Origin: Forficula auricularia
Taxonomy: Eukaryota; Arthropoda; Insecta; Dermaptera; Forficulidae
Length of the DNA: 64,000 bases
Reading direction: 5' to 3'
Assembly (NCBI GenBank): GCA_024734495.1
Contig: JALMQS010000128.1
Location: 17,911,079-17,975,078 of the forward strand
Under the pieces are notes generated by a model. It was not told the DNA's origin and did no database searches. It saw only the letters and a list, made by a program, of their open reading frames with translations. Positions 43,875-56,697 of the stretch are shown piece by piece. Numbering within the stretch: the stretch's first letter is position 1; each line of letters begins with the position of its first letter. The translations under genes and the position numbers were made by a program.

Positions 43875-45285
43875 CTATACTTTATTCACCTCGAACTCAG
43901 GTTTAATTATCTATTTCAAATAAAATGGAGAAAAATTCCACATAAAGATTACTTGCCTATTCTCGTGTCCATATAATTCATTTTTGATAAATAAAAGTTT
44001 ATGTTATGGGCAATTTTGATTTATTAAGAAGAAATAGAAATAATTACAGAGTGAAGTGAATTCGATAAATCATTTCGATCGTATAGCTGTGAAACTATTC
44101 AGTTTTTAAAATACGGGAGTCGTTAAATGGAACTTAAATTTTATTACTTTTTCTTTTGTTTTATTTTGTTACCCGACTATGTATTTTAAATTTGAGAAAA
44201 AGGAATTCAGGAAAAACCAACTTTTTGTTAGAAAGCGGAAGATTGATTGAAAGAAAGAGATAGAATGGAACTTTCTCGAGAAGCGAGGGTGACTCAGCTG
44301 GAGAATTCTCAACTGACCGTACAAGGTGTCGAACCCAGAGCAACTTGCAAATGCCGAAACTTGGACATGGTGCTTGAATTTAATAGCAGTGTCCATCCCG
44401 AGAATGCAGTTCTCAATCTGTTTCGGAGATTAATAATTTATATCATGGGTGGGGGAGATTTTTATGTTCAAAGGACGCATATATAAACTAAGGAGATGGA
44501 TTCGTTTCGGTTACTATTCGTTACTTTTTATACATTCAGATTCGCTAATTTACATGCGAATACTCAAATAATATTGAAAGAATAGTAATGGTCATACGGG
44601 TATGACTAATAAAGAAGGAAATTTTAAAGAAAATGAGCGTCTTCTACTTAAGGAGGTTCGGCACTTTTTATCATTTTTATAAGAAAATTCTCAACTTTTA
44701 ACATTGAATCATTGATGCATTAAATATTTATTACCGAAATTTGAAGTTGATCGTCTGTCTCATTACCGAGAAATAAATTATTGAAAATTGTCATTTTAAC
44801 ATGGAAGTAAATGGACCGAGGTTTTCAAAAGGGCTACTAGTATAACTTCTATAGAAATTATACCATTTTTAACAAATTTATTCAGATCAATAATTCAACT
44901 TTTTATGAATCGAATTATACATTTATCACTAGATTTGACAGTCTAGTTAATTAGTTATTCATAAATATAAAAATAAAAAGTTATTTGCCAACAAAATATG
45001 ACAAAAGCACTAGTAACTCTATTTGTTGAAATCGTTTTTGTGTTAAACAAATGTTTTTATAATGAGAAAAAATTTATCTCTATATTCTTTTTATTAATAT
45101 TATCAAAACAAAGATTTTTATTCGAAATTAACCTCATTATTAACAATTTTTTTATTAAAAAATTTGGTATGCAGACGTTGTCACTCTGGAGAAATACAAA
45201 AGATTTTTTCGAAGATCAACAAGATAAATAAGGAGTCTCCAACTCCCTTAATTCGAGTTGTTATAGATAAGTTTTTCAACATGTC
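43875..45285. other. Unassigned stretch with a G+C-richer patch
   Basis: Positions 44240-44430 are less AT-rich and open on both strands (79 codons plus, 60-75 codons minus). No domain is recognised. The phrase 'aaggtgtcgaacccagagca' has the look of a dispersed repeat. The rest is AT-rich and featureless. Confidence 0.3.
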
Positions 45286-45420
45286 AGTAGAGGTGTAATA
45301 AGCCCCTCCAGAATAAAGCCCAAGTGCCAAAAAGCAATCCGAACAATTGACTGCCCTTCAAGGGAGAGCAAATCTAGCATATATAACACATAATTACATT
45401 TCAGTCAAAGATTTAAATGG
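45283..45420. repeat. Decayed relative of the tRNA-cored repeat
   Basis: 'acatgtcagtagaggtgtaa', then 'gcccctccagaataaagccc', 'aagtgcc' and 'aatccgaac' follow the same order as the core of the 20-22 kb unit ('atatgtcagaggggtt', 'cacccc', 'gaatcgaacccgagtgcc', 'aatccgggcc'), with 'aatggcatcgtaaaatt' beyond. Heavily mutated. Confidence 0.45.
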
Positions 45421-45472
45421 CATCGTAAAATTTCTTGAATAAAATGACTCTTTATTCAAATATTTAGCTAAT

Positions 45473-45877
45473 CCTAGGCTTACCATACATCTCGGTTTGA
45501 CCGGGACTCTCTCGGTTTGAAGATATGGTTAAGGTGTTTCGGTCAGTTTGTAATTTTGTCCCGGTAATTTGGAAAAGTGTTGCCTCGGCAAAGTTAATTG
45601 TAAACTAAATTTTTATGGATTTTGGACGCGATTAAAAATTCAAAGAAATAGAGGAAAAAGTAAAAACTTTTTCAAGAGCCGCAACAAGTAATTTCTTTTG
45701 TACATTTTTGTCTGAATTTTAATGAAGAATAGAATAGAATATTCTCTCTCTCTCTCTCTCTATAACGAGTATCGTTTCGGCCCGGGTGGAAAAGACCATT
45801 CCTAGAATAATAGAAATTAAGAAATTAATTTCTACTAGTCTGAAACAGGTCTGAACTTGTATTTGGCAACCTTAGCA
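45473..45877. mobile_element. Candidate non-autonomous hAT element (CCGGGAC type)
   Basis: The left end 'ctaggcttaccatac' and the complement of the right end ('ctaaggttgccaaatac') are similar. The subterminal 'tctcggtttgaccgggac' / 'ctctcggtttgaag' is typical of a widespread hAT MITE type with alternating CCGGGAC and CCGGTTTG words. A (tc)n microsatellite at 45740-45761 lies inside. No clear target duplication. Confidence 0.45.
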
Positions 45878-45879
45878 CT

Positions 45880-46790
45880 AAAGAAAGAAAAATGATTATT
45901 CTATCCGTGCTCTTTGTCGTTATTTTTCTCGATCAGATTCTAATGAAAGAATCGCTCACCCGCATATTAAATAATAAAAAACTGCCAATGTGTTTTTTTA
46001 TCGAACTTGTGTGCAATTTTTGAGAGGATGAAACAACCATTGTAACATGCAATAAAAATTATCCATTACAACTCGAATTCAGCAGAAGACACTTTTTTCC
46101 AATGAAATTGAATTCTACTATTATCCGCGAATAAACTTTTAACAATATGTTTATTACTTTTGAACTGAAATTAATATCGAAGAAGAAAAAAATATGCTTT
46201 GTTTTCACTTATCAAGAATATCAACATAAAAACAAAGTCTGAAATGTTATGTATTTGAAAATTATTAAATTAGTAATGGTAAAAATCAGAGGCTCTAGTG
46301 AACGGAGAAGTAATTTTATTGTTCTTATGGGAGAATAGAAATTGTTTCTTTCTGCCATCTCTGATATCAGAAGGGGTGAATTTGCTATTCTAATCCATTT
46401 TCCAATACATGTAATATCAATTCTATATAACACCTATCGTGAATTTCGCCATTAGATATAGATATAAGTATTTTAACAAAATTATTATTATTAAAAATAT
46501 TATACTCGTTATTTTGTCAAGGCAGTTCTATTAGCCCACAACGAAAGCAAAAATTAATTATAAGTGTATTTTATTAAGCTAGAAAACATGTCACTTTGTG
46601 AGTATTCAATCGAAAATAACACTAAATACATTAAATCAAGCAAGCCGTTCAGCCGATTCACGTTTGGACAAGTTTTTGCGGAACGAAGTACGTGTGGGCG
46701 CACTGAAGAAGCGTCAAGGTTATTAAGTACTTTATAAAAGAAAATCACGGAGGTGTCTTCTTAGTGAATTCGAGTAATTATGAATAATGT
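45880..46790. other. Unassigned stretch
   Basis: No gene. Short ORFs (64-70 codons, minus strand) lack recognisable features. Confidence 0.35.
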
Positions 46791-46794
46791 TTAT

Positions 46795-46830
46795 AACATG
46801 TCAGAAGGGTTATATAACCCACTCTGATTA
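46795..46830. repeat. Short relic of the tRNA-cored repeat edge
   Basis: 'aacatgtcagaagggttata' followed by 'taacccactctga' resembles the inverted edge words (atatgtcagaggggtt / aacctctctgac) of the 20-22 kb repeat without the tRNA-like core. Confidence 0.3.
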
Positions 46831-46933
46831 ATTTTAGTATTATTAGCAAAATAAACTTTTATAATATTATTATGTTCTCGTCGCTCCATTGTATTTCGAG
46901 TTTTGAAAATTTTCAAAATTCGATACCCTACCC

Positions 46934-47485
46934 CATGAGTGTCAAACTCATTTATATTTGCGGGCCATTTATGTGATAGGTTACATTTACACGGGCTATA
47001 GAAAGTTATTAAATTATCACACAAGTGGAACACAATAATACAATATTATTAGAGACCGGATTTTTTTGCAGTAAAAAGTGACAAAATATGCCATAAAATA
47101 TTAAGTTAAAAATGCTGAAATATGCAAGTAATAAGCAGAATACGTTGAAATATCCAAATATATGCAGCAAAAGATGACAAATGTGCAATATTTGACAAAA
47201 AATCCTTCAAATATGCAATTTTATGCAATATTACTTAAATATGCAAAAATATGCAGATTAAAATTTAACCCACAGTATCCTAGATGCACGATTCGGATAG
47301 ATAATTGATCTCCTGGGTCGTATGTGGCTGCAAACAAAATATGCAATTGCATAAGAATCCGGTCTCTAAATATTATGTATCTTATCGTATACCTAAATGT
47401 TTTTTTTTTTATTAAAGCCTTATAATCCTCAATTTTTTAAGAGGACACAAAAATGAAGCCGCGGGACGCCAGTTTGACACTCCTG
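46934..47485. mobile_element. Non-autonomous hAT element hosting a nested MITE
   Basis: Ends 'catgagtgtcaaactc' and 'ccagtttgacactcctg' form imperfect terminal inverted repeats. Flanks ccctaccc (46926-46933) and ccctaacc (47486-47493) are an 8-bp duplication with one mismatch. Without the nested insertion and its duplicated site the element would be about 225 bp. G+C-rich subterminal words ('tttgcgggccatt', 'gccgcgggacgcc') fit hAT ends. No transposase. Confidence 0.8.
47050..47368. mobile_element. Nested hAT-type MITE, 319 bp
   Basis: Ends 'tagagaccggatt' and 'aatccggtctcta' are exact inverted repeats of at least 13 bp, and an exact 8-bp duplication, aatattat, flanks it (47042-47049 and 47369-47376). 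The interior is built of repeated 'aaatatgca'-like words. TAGAG ends plus 8-bp duplications are hAT features. Confidence 0.9.
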
Positions 47486-47631
47486 CCCTAACCAATTCCT
47501 ATTTAAACTAATTAGGTATATCAGGAAAGATATTTTGTAAAGTAAAGAACATTTTGGAAAAAATTTTCTTTACTTTATTTAATATGTTTCACCAAGAACC
47601 TACAACATTCTCCCTTAACAAAAAAAAGATA

Positions 47632-47684
47632 TTTCGGTTTAAACTAGTTTAAATAAATATTTTAATGAGATAAACTCATCACAG
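47632..47684 (-). ncRNA. Hammerhead-like motif, degenerate (family F)
   Basis: Minus strand CTGTGATGA-GTTTA-(long loop)-TTTAAAC-CGAAATATC. GTTTA/TAAAC can pair, the GAAA box is present, and the first box is altered (GTGATGA). Confidence 0.35.
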
Positions 47685-47704
47685 TGCATTAGAATCCAAT
47701 CGAC

Positions 47705-47757
47705 TCTGATGATTTTACTCATTACAATGTTAAATCAAAGTTGGTTCAGCCGAAACA
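47705..47757 (+). ncRNA. Hammerhead-like motif, degenerate (family F)
   Basis: Plus strand CTGATGA, long AT-rich interval with 'actcattacaatg', then GGTTCAGCC-GAAAC. Both boxes are intact, but stem II pairing is poor. Confidence 0.35.
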
Positions 47758-47764
47758 TCTTTCC

Positions 47765-50095
47765 TGATAAATAAACTGAGCCACCGAAATACCAGACCTT
47801 TAACTTCGTATATTTGATTGTTTGTTTAATCTTAGAATCTAGTTAACTGCAAAATTTTCAAAATGAAAGAAAAGTTCTAAAAAATATGGGAATATTAAAA
47901 AAAAGAAAAAGAAAAACAATTCAGTTAGAATGAGAAAAAAATAAGTATAAAACATGGGGCATTTTGTTTTAAGGGAGATTTTTCTTTGACTTAGATAAAT
48001 ATCAAACGGTCTGATTGCACAGCTTACGAACGAGATTGTATTATACTTACGAATTATGCTTATACTGGTATGAACCCACTCGGAATTCGATTTTGTAAAT
48101 GAAACTTACCTGTAAAAGTAATGAAAAAATTCTATTAGTAAATAGTATTGTGATATTTGTTGTATTTTTAAAAATTTATACAGACCTTATTTATACTATA
48201 AAGTTTAGCAGCTGCCATTATCACTTTATTTTAATGAGTTATATTTTATTTTTTATATATTTCTATAGACACATATATATTTAATTATTTTAAATCAGGT
48301 AGATGGAAGAAATTAAGATAAACTATTTTGTTATAGTTAATTATTTGCATTGAATCGCTTTGAAAGCTTATATTTTACTTTTTTACTAAAAAATTATTTC
48401 ATACCTACGTGTTAAACATATAACGATAGATTGAGAGTATAATTTTTTTCATGATTTTATTTTGAAATTTTTTAAACATATTTCAACTCTATATAATAGA
48501 CGTTGCATGCAATTTTATTATTAGAATCTATTAAAATAGTTAGCTTGTGTAAAGGAGAAGTAGACGCTATTGATAAAACTCGTACTATACTTGATTAATA
48601 GAAAAATATTTATTTCGTGTCTGAGCTTGTTTCAATGTCTCCAATGGATATGAACTTGTCTCGACATGTATCCGGGATTATTATAAAAGTGCCCAAGCTT
48701 ATATTTCGCACCCTTTTCTTTCTAAACCAGGATGAGACTTTCTACCTCAATTGCATTTCAGAAATTTATTATTTTTTTCATTTTCATCTTTAATTATTTT
48801 AAAAAATATTTTCAATGAAATAAGGGAATTGTTTTTTCGAAATTTCGGTAGATTCTTTTCATTGGCTTTTAAGGAAAGAAAACAATTTATCAAATAGATT
48901 CTTTTTCATTAAATAATTTTATACAATGAATTTCTTTTTATTAGGTAGATTTTTTAATCAAATAAATAAGATTTAACTGATATTTATTATGGGGTGTTCA
49001 TTTTAGAAAATCAATTCATACGAAATTTGTTTTTAATAAAATAAATAATTTATTTTCTCTAATAAAATTTCCTCGGTAGGCTTCCAAGCTAAAGCCTGCT
49101 GGGCGTGTTTAATTTGATAATGAAATTTCCTCATCAAAATGATTTAATTTTTTATTTTGGTAAAAAAATTCGAATTCGATATTTTTTTTTCAATTTTTCA
49201 GGTTCCTTAAATTCAAAAAAATCTCTCTATATATATCTGCGTGTGTGATCAAATAAAATACAAATTTTTTGGCACTAGAACTAACTGAACGATTCTGCGT
49301 TCTTGACTAGTGATAAGAATGGGGAATCTGGACCGAAAAAAATATATATGACTTTATGTTTTTGAATTATCGTGGATTATGGGTATCAAGACAGATCGAC
49401 ATTAGATATAATTATGGGACATGAATGAACTTTCTACGGCCTTTCGTTTTTACTCTATCATGAGCTTAGAAATCCGAATTAAGATATATGAACGAATGAA
49501 CATTTCTCAAATCAAAACACAAACACTAAAGAAAGCACAATATTAATTACTACTTGAAAAAAAATTAATAACTCGTACAAATATTTATTTTTATTTCAAA
49601 TTATTTATTTCCAGTAATGAAGCTGTTGAAGCTTTTATTTGTGGGACTAACTTTATTAGGATTTGAATTTTTTTATTAAATCATTAATTAATTATGTGTG
49701 ATTTAATTCAAAACTTATTTATTCATTTGCTAACTAGACAAAAAACAAAGTGAGAAGCTAAAAATTTATTTATTATTTATTTTTATCACTTACGATTAGA
49801 CATGGAAAATTTTTAATTGAAAGAAGGCGCTGGGACTCCGAAAAGTTTGAAAACTCCTTTTCTATATAATAGTGATATGGGAATAAGTATTAAACATTCA
49901 GACAAGGACAAAACATCCATATTAAATAAAAAAAAGATTCGTAATTTATTATATATTTTTTTTAAATATTTATTTTTTATAATTTTTAATAGTATGAAAT
50001 TTATAGAGAACACTCTAAAAATAAAGGCTATTCATAGCAGACGAGAAAAATATATCTAAATCCTTAAGAAATTGGATTGTGTTCTAAATCCGAGC
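47765..50095. other. Unassigned AT-rich stretch
   Basis: No gene or element. The overlapping ORFs near 49815-50060 (66 and 80 codons) are AT-driven and unrecognised. Confidence 0.35.
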
Positions 50096-50097
50096 TC

Positions 50098-50600
50098 CGT
50101 TGGATCATGTTTATTACTTATCAGAAGATTTATATTCACCCCTAGGGCAGTGTTTCCTAACATTTTCAGTTTTGTCAGTCCTATGACCAAGCAAGTCATG
50201 CGTCTTTACCCTTGTTAAAAAAATATGATAAAATAAAACTAAAACGTTACTAGGATTATTAATTGTTTGCTTTTTATTTTTCTACTAAAAATTTTCAATG
50301 TTCTTTCAGTTTCAATTTATAGAATTTTGAAAGTGTAATTACTATTTAAATAAAAAAATTACCTAAGCCTATGACAATAAAAACAAATGTACTTTGGGAA
50401 CTATACAAATTTTCTGCGCTACTATATCAATTAATCAGATTACCCCGATGGGACTAATTACTTCTAGGTTAGGAACCCAAGCGCCAAATATACAATGTGG
50501 ACCAATAGCTACCTATATGACAATGTAAGTAGAATCACGATCATTTGCCTTGGGCGAATACACCCTTTCTGACAATAAACAAATTCCATGACATCTCGAA
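50098..50600. repeat. Old tRNA-cored repeat copy interrupted by a hAT-like element
   Basis: 'tccgttggatcatgt' and 'ttatcagaagatttat' at the left and 'ctttctgacaataaa', 'ccatgacatctcgaatttaa' at the right resemble the edges of the 20-22 kb repeat family. 'ggaacccaagcgcc' and 'tgtggaccaatagct' (50470-50515) resemble its core. Between them, from 50152 'cagtgtttcctaacattttc' to about 50400, lies a second copy of the hAT-like sequence seen at 27886-28195. Confidence 0.45.
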
Positions 50601-50604
50601 TTTA

Positions 50605-53600
50605 ATAGAATTGTAATTTTTCAAGACATTTTAACCATTGGTAATTTGAACATTTATATCTTAGGGCTAGTCAACTAACTGAACATAACAAATACATATA
50701 AACCCTCAAGGGGGTAATCCGGTAACACACCGTCAAACCAGAACATCTGACATCGTTTTTTAATTTTTAAAGTCGATTAAAAAAAACACAGATTTTTTTT
50801 TAATTAAAAAGAACAAAAGAAGGTGTTAAATAAAATGCTTATTTTTCATCAGTTTTTTTAATTAATTTTAAATGGTGTTTTTTTTTTAATTTATCGAAAT
50901 ATTTCGGAAATTTTTACAATATTCCTTCTTCACTGGACATCACTCAAAAATCACCGTATTTGGTCAGTCTTCAAAATTCGAACACAGAGCCACAGAGACA
51001 TTTCATTTCGTAATCTTTAATTCTGCCCTCAAAAAACTCTACCAATAACAATTTTTTTATTTTTTAATTAAATTAACTCTATCGTTAAAGGAAGACTTTA
51101 ATTGCATTCTAATAAAAAAATAATAAAATAAAATTAAAAAAAATTTAACGAGATGACCATTCATCTTATCTCCATAAAGAAGACGAGTGAAGTGGAATTA
51201 CATGGATGATATAAAAATATGAATGTAATAAATTAAATTTAATTATTCAATTGTTTTTTCTTCACGAGCCCATGACCTTTACGATCGGCCAGATGTTATG
51301 CAATCGCATATATGTTTTTTTTTCATGTCAAGAGGATCTTGAATGTTCATTCATTTTAGATTAATTAAATTTATTTTGATTGCCTCGTGTGTCTTGAATG
51401 GGAGAATTTTATTCAAGAAATAATCAAAACACAATATGTCCCTTGTTGTTAAGCTAGTTCCCAGGTCTCATCCACCCGCTCGTTTGTTATTTTTCATGAA
51501 AAAAGGCTCGATTCCAGAAAAATGCCGATCATTAAAATAAACCTTGAATAAGAAAATGGTAATGAGAGCCTCATAATGGGAGCTTTCATGGACACGGCCA
51601 TCCTGCGAAAAGTTTGCACCAAGAAAGAAAATGAGACGTTTCCATTGATTTCTTATATAAGCTGAGTTTTATATGGGATCTAAGAAAATTGATAATTAAT
51701 TATTGTATAATGATCATTTATCTTCAATCGAAAAGCTGTAGGCGTGACCAAGAACTTCACTCTTCATTTTTGGAAATGTATCTAATTTGTTTTTTCCAAT
51801 AAGTAAATTGAAGGATAAAATGAAAATCACTTCGAGATGTGATACGGTCGCAGCAAATGTTGATGGCTCAGAAATTTTTTTCTACAAACAGTTTTGGTTG
51901 AAATTTATCACGTGGGCCAAATAAGTAATCTTATTAGCTACAACTGTTCAAGAGCTCTTCAACTAACAAAATTATTTTTTTCCAGATTATTTACACTATT
52001 TCATTCGAAACTTCTGAAGCCAGAAAGTACAAAATCTAAGCAGTTATTGGTTTTGAAAATACAAGCATTTCAGGGCCAGGCCAAACATTCTACAAACTTT
52101 CAATCTTGAGTTATCGTGTCAATAAAAAAAAATCCATTACTACGCGGTTCTCAAATTTTAGTATTATTGATTTTTTGTTACTGCAAGGTTAGAGCTAGAA
52201 AGTTTAAATTGTTCAGAGGTACAAATATAACCTTTCCCCAAAATTATCGATTGATTCTTAAATGCAGTAGAAGCGCCCCACCTGCAACTAGACAAGTTTA
52301 ATATGATTTTGATTAGTAACATCGATGGAGTGAGTACATTGCAATTTTGAATTGAACCATTAAATGAAGTCTTAGAGAATATTTTTCAAGAAAAAAGATT
52401 TACTTAAGTCTTATAAACTTAGGCAGTGTCATTTTCTAGTATCAACCCCAGCATGATGGATATTTTGTTAAATTGTTTAACTTCTACCTAAATTGTCATG
52501 TTGAGGAGTGAAATGGACCCAATACTAATTGGGGACAAAGGATCCCATGTTCACTTCTTCGTATCTCATCAATTACTTAAAGTAGTTTGATGCAGACAAA
52601 AACTAAGTGTAAAAAGTCAATTCCTCACGTTATCCATTTGAAAGACACCCACCGAAGAACTAAATGAGGCTCATGCATTTTAATTCGAGTTCAAAAGGAA
52701 CCTGTCGATTTGTATATTAAATTTGAAAAGATTTTCATGGAGCCATATAAAAAGAAACTTACTGCATGATTCTAAATAAATGTCCTAATCAATTTGAAAC
52801 TCTAGACAGTTATTTTGTCTTTTCTCTTAAGAGGTAGTTGTTAAATCGAGGTAGGTATGTTTTTAGTTATGTTATAAAATCTCTAAATATAAATTTATAT
52901 TAGAATGCAAGCTTTGAGTAGTCGTAATAATAAGTAAAACAGAGTAGAGTACATAGATACCTACTCCTTTTTCTATTTCAGGTCTCTTTAGCCAGTGTTT
53001 TTCGGATCATTTTTTTTAATTAACTTGTTTCGTTAGAATATGAAAGAGATATTTTAGCGTTATTTTTAAAAATATAATATCTTTCGAGGACAATTTTTAT
53101 AGAGTGTTCGCTGCTTGATTCGAACAAATATACACATTACACATAATATGTATATTTTATTTATTCTCATAGAAATCAGCAACTGCTTGAGCAGTTAGCC
53201 ATCGGTGAATACTAAGAGTGGAAAATTTCACTGATATCTGTCTGCCAATAGATGTCAGGCAATTAAATTTATGCTACCATATTAATTCTATATATCTTGA
53301 ATAGTCGTCAGCTCTATCGTGATTTGGCGTTCATAAAATTTTTCTTATAATACGGCTTTAGACAGTCTTCTGCCCAAGAATTATCCAGGCTACACTTTAC
53401 TTAGGTACATGAAAAATATTTTCAACATGCCAAGGCCTTTGAGCAGATTATATATAGGTGTATATATAAAATTAAATAAATAAATAAAGATTCAATGATC
53501 GTTCTTCATTATGTTAATTCTATATAAATAATGACATTTTTTGAGAAGGATAAAATATGCGGGAGCGGCTTTTTTGGTCATTAAATGTAAATAGAATCAT

Positions 53601-56600
53601 GATTTGCCTAAATTTATCTCTTTCTATTACTATCCCTAATGAGTACTTAAATATTTCAAGCAATTTGCTAATGAATAGATAAAATAGGTAATTTATATAA
53701 TTTATTTTCTGTTGTGTAAGTAATTATCCGGACAAGGATGCAAGGCGACCTCTAAGCAAACCAGCGAACGCCCGTGAATGGAACAGAGACATCAATGAAT
53801 TTCAATTCCTTGTTATGTGTGGGTGTAGTATATTCCTAAATATACTCGGTTAGTTAAATTTATAGTTAGATTTAAATATTTCAATAAGTGTGATTCAATC
53901 AAACGATGGTGAAATGCAAATGTTCTAGACGAAACATAATTATATATTAATTTAATCATCCTAGTCGTATTTGACGATTTAAGTCAACAGCAGATAAACG
54001 CAATAAATTTTAAAAAAATGAATCAGAATGTCATTTCCTCCACCTACATGCTTTTTTTTATTATTATTTTCCTTCATTATGGTTGTATGAAGAAACGTTT
54101 CCTCAATTGTTCATAAATCAAAAAAAAGTAAATTAAATTTGTTGAAAAATCTCTCATGGAAGTGTTTTATTGGATCAGAGGTCACGTGCCGAAAGCTTAC
54201 CTGCAGATCATTATCCTATGAATAATTCATTAATGAATAAGGAGAGTCTATTATGGCTCTATAGAATTGCTTTTATTGAGACAGATCGACTCACCTTCTA
54301 CTATTGTTCTAACGAGATAAAATCAATAATCCCATATAAATCCTAATTTATCTACTCGAAATACACCATGGTAAACAAATATGACGCCTCATCTTTGAGG
54401 TCAAGTGGATCATATTCTTTCGTGAATTTGTTTATCTCTATAGTTTTTCGAGAATATATTTCGTTTCCACTTTGATTCTGATTATGCCCTGAAATTTGTT
54501 GGTTATTCTAACTATAATACCATTTTATTGCATCTTTATACATTTAAAAAACAACAAGTTATTCAGTTACAGGAAAACAGACATCAGGGTAAATCTAATA
54601 TTACCTCTAATGGAAATTTATAAAATATATTATTTCGAATTAGAACAAAACATTTCTTATTATTTTAGTAGCTCTCGCATAATGATGAACGAGAAAATCC
54701 ATTCTTAGTTTACCCCTTAAAAATACAACCATTCTAACACCAGAGACGTTCGGAACACTGCGCAATCCTGATAGAGTACTCTAGTGCGTTTTTATATGAT
54801 TTTATTTGTTTAAAAAATATTTTTATTTTTAATAAAAAATACTTAGATTTTTCTATATTTAATTTTTAAAATATGCCTATTGCCATATCTGATGTAGTGC
54901 TTACTATGCATAGCATTGACTGGTTTGGGCTACAGTAAATTGTTACTTTCATGCTGCACCTTAATCTTTACTGTGATAAAATGAAATCTGTTGAGGTATG
55001 TTTCTCCTAGGAAAGTAATGAAAACCTAGCTTAGGTCTTATCTTTCTACTAAACCTCTTCAGTTCTGCTAATAATGGAAGTGAACAGGATCAAATCAGCT
55101 TTCGGACTCACTTCTATCCATACAATTAGCCCCGAAAAAAAGAGATTAAAATCTTATTTTTGGTAACATTACTATGTCTAAATTTATGTAAAAAATAATA
55201 AAGAGGTCAAATTCATATTATTTTTTATTTAATTATTTATTTTTCTGGTGAAGGCAGACCTAATAGAAGGCTAACTAATAATATTGTAGATTCGGCTTTG
55301 ATTCCCATCCCCATGTAACTAACAAAATTAGAAATATCGGCATTTCAAATATTAATGTCGAAATGAGGCTGGCAACAACCTTTCATAAAAGTATAATAAT
55401 GCCAATATTCAGTAATCCCCACATTCTTAGTACTGTTTCTCAAAAACTCTTAGAATAAATTTTCCTTAAGTTTTTGTAAATTGCCTGAATTCTTGAATTT
55501 TAGACTCAATGTGATCTCTTTGCTTCATTATTATGGTTGAGATTTTTTTTTTTTAAGAATGTTCGTGAACAAATCGTCAAGGAAGGATTCTAGTAATTTA
55601 CATACCGCTGTTATTTGTTGTGAATTATTGTTATTATTAGCAGTCCAACATCATCGGGTGTAGTTAAAAGTCTACGTTAAAAATTACTTTAATATTTTTA
55701 ACTGATCAAGCACGCTTGCTCTGTGCTTTAAATATAATGCTAGTCTCCGCTCCTTTAATTAAGTCCTATAATCGGCCACTAATTAAAAATAAAAATTTTA
55801 ATATTTCGTTCATCCCAAATGGATAATAACAATAACATGTTATAACTGCTATCTTTGAATTTATTGTTAAAAGAATAAAATTCGGGTAGAAAATGTATCC
55901 CACTGGTTGGATAATGATCTGTTTTCTCCTGTCAGTGATGAAATTGGTCTCTCCTCTGTCATTGCCACTTGGTTCGTGCGGCCTTCTCACCATTTCAAGC
56001 ATCAAGTTCACGGCTAAGAGCTGTTTATATTTTGCAAAGTTTTTCAGCCCACTTTCTTTGTACCGAGGTCGCAGCCTCCGCAGGGGAACATTAGAACAGG
56101 CCTTGAAATGCTTGAAAACATCCCAAATTCTCTTTTATTCAGTCACTACACATAATATTTATTTAGATCAGAAATCAGTATATTATTTCAAATAATATGA
56201 AAACTATAAGTTTTAGTTTTCATAAAGATTTGAACAAATTGAAACGTAATCATTTTACACATGACACATTCAAAATTTGATTTATTTCTTATTAATTAAA
56301 TTATTTACACGTTGATAGTAGTAATCGGGGGAAAATACGCTGAAATCGTTTATTTATAGAATGAGTTGGCTTGCTTCCGAAAAGATAGGATGTTTACTCT
56401 TGGGCAAGAGACCTTGTCACAAATAAAAGTTAAAAAAGTTAAAAAAAAATACTCGTCTTATCAAGGGAAAATGATCTGTATATAAATTGGCAGCCAGATA
56501 TACCAATGACAGCTCAGCTTATTGAAAAAAATTATAAAAAAATAAAATAGAGGAGAAAAAAGATATGCTCAAAGTGAATTAACAAACGAGCCCTTTTTTT

Positions 56601-56690
56601 TTTAATTTGTATCCAATTTTCAAAAATAAAATGAATTGTCTGATTTATTTGGATTCGTAGATGACTTTTTTTCTCTAAATCCTCGACAAA
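50605..56690. other. Unassigned AT-rich stretch (6 kb)
   Basis: Apart from the motif at 50901-50933, no gene or element is supported. 51880-52170 resembles 4020-4330 (old repeat). Positions 55890-56110 are less AT-rich with ORFs of 81 and 100 codons on opposite strands; neither has a recognisable domain. Confidence 0.35.
50901..50933 (-). ncRNA. Hammerhead-like motif, decayed (family E-like)
   Basis: Minus strand GTGAAGA-A-GGAA-(loop)-TTCC-GAAATATTTCG. The GAAA box and a GGAA/TTCC stem are intact; the first box has G instead of C at its start. Resembles the family at 38.7-39.1 kb. Confidence 0.4.
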
Positions 56691-56697
56691 AAAAGGG

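Larger units (their letters stand above)
47583..47760. mobile_element. Penelope-like end fragments with paired degenerate motifs, family F
   Basis: Opens with the shared block 'tatgtttcaccaagaaccta' (compare 6113 and 39131), followed by two outward-inward related segments: minus-strand 47632-47684 and plus-strand 47705-47757. Both have 'TGATGA', 'ctcatta' and 'CCGAAA' in the same order. The two lie head-to-head about 20 bp apart. Confidence 0.45.

Noticed and set aside
55893..56195. 100-codon ORF with an opposite-strand 81-codon ORF
   Set aside because: Somewhat less AT-rich, but neither translation shows a recognisable domain, splice structure or signal peptide.
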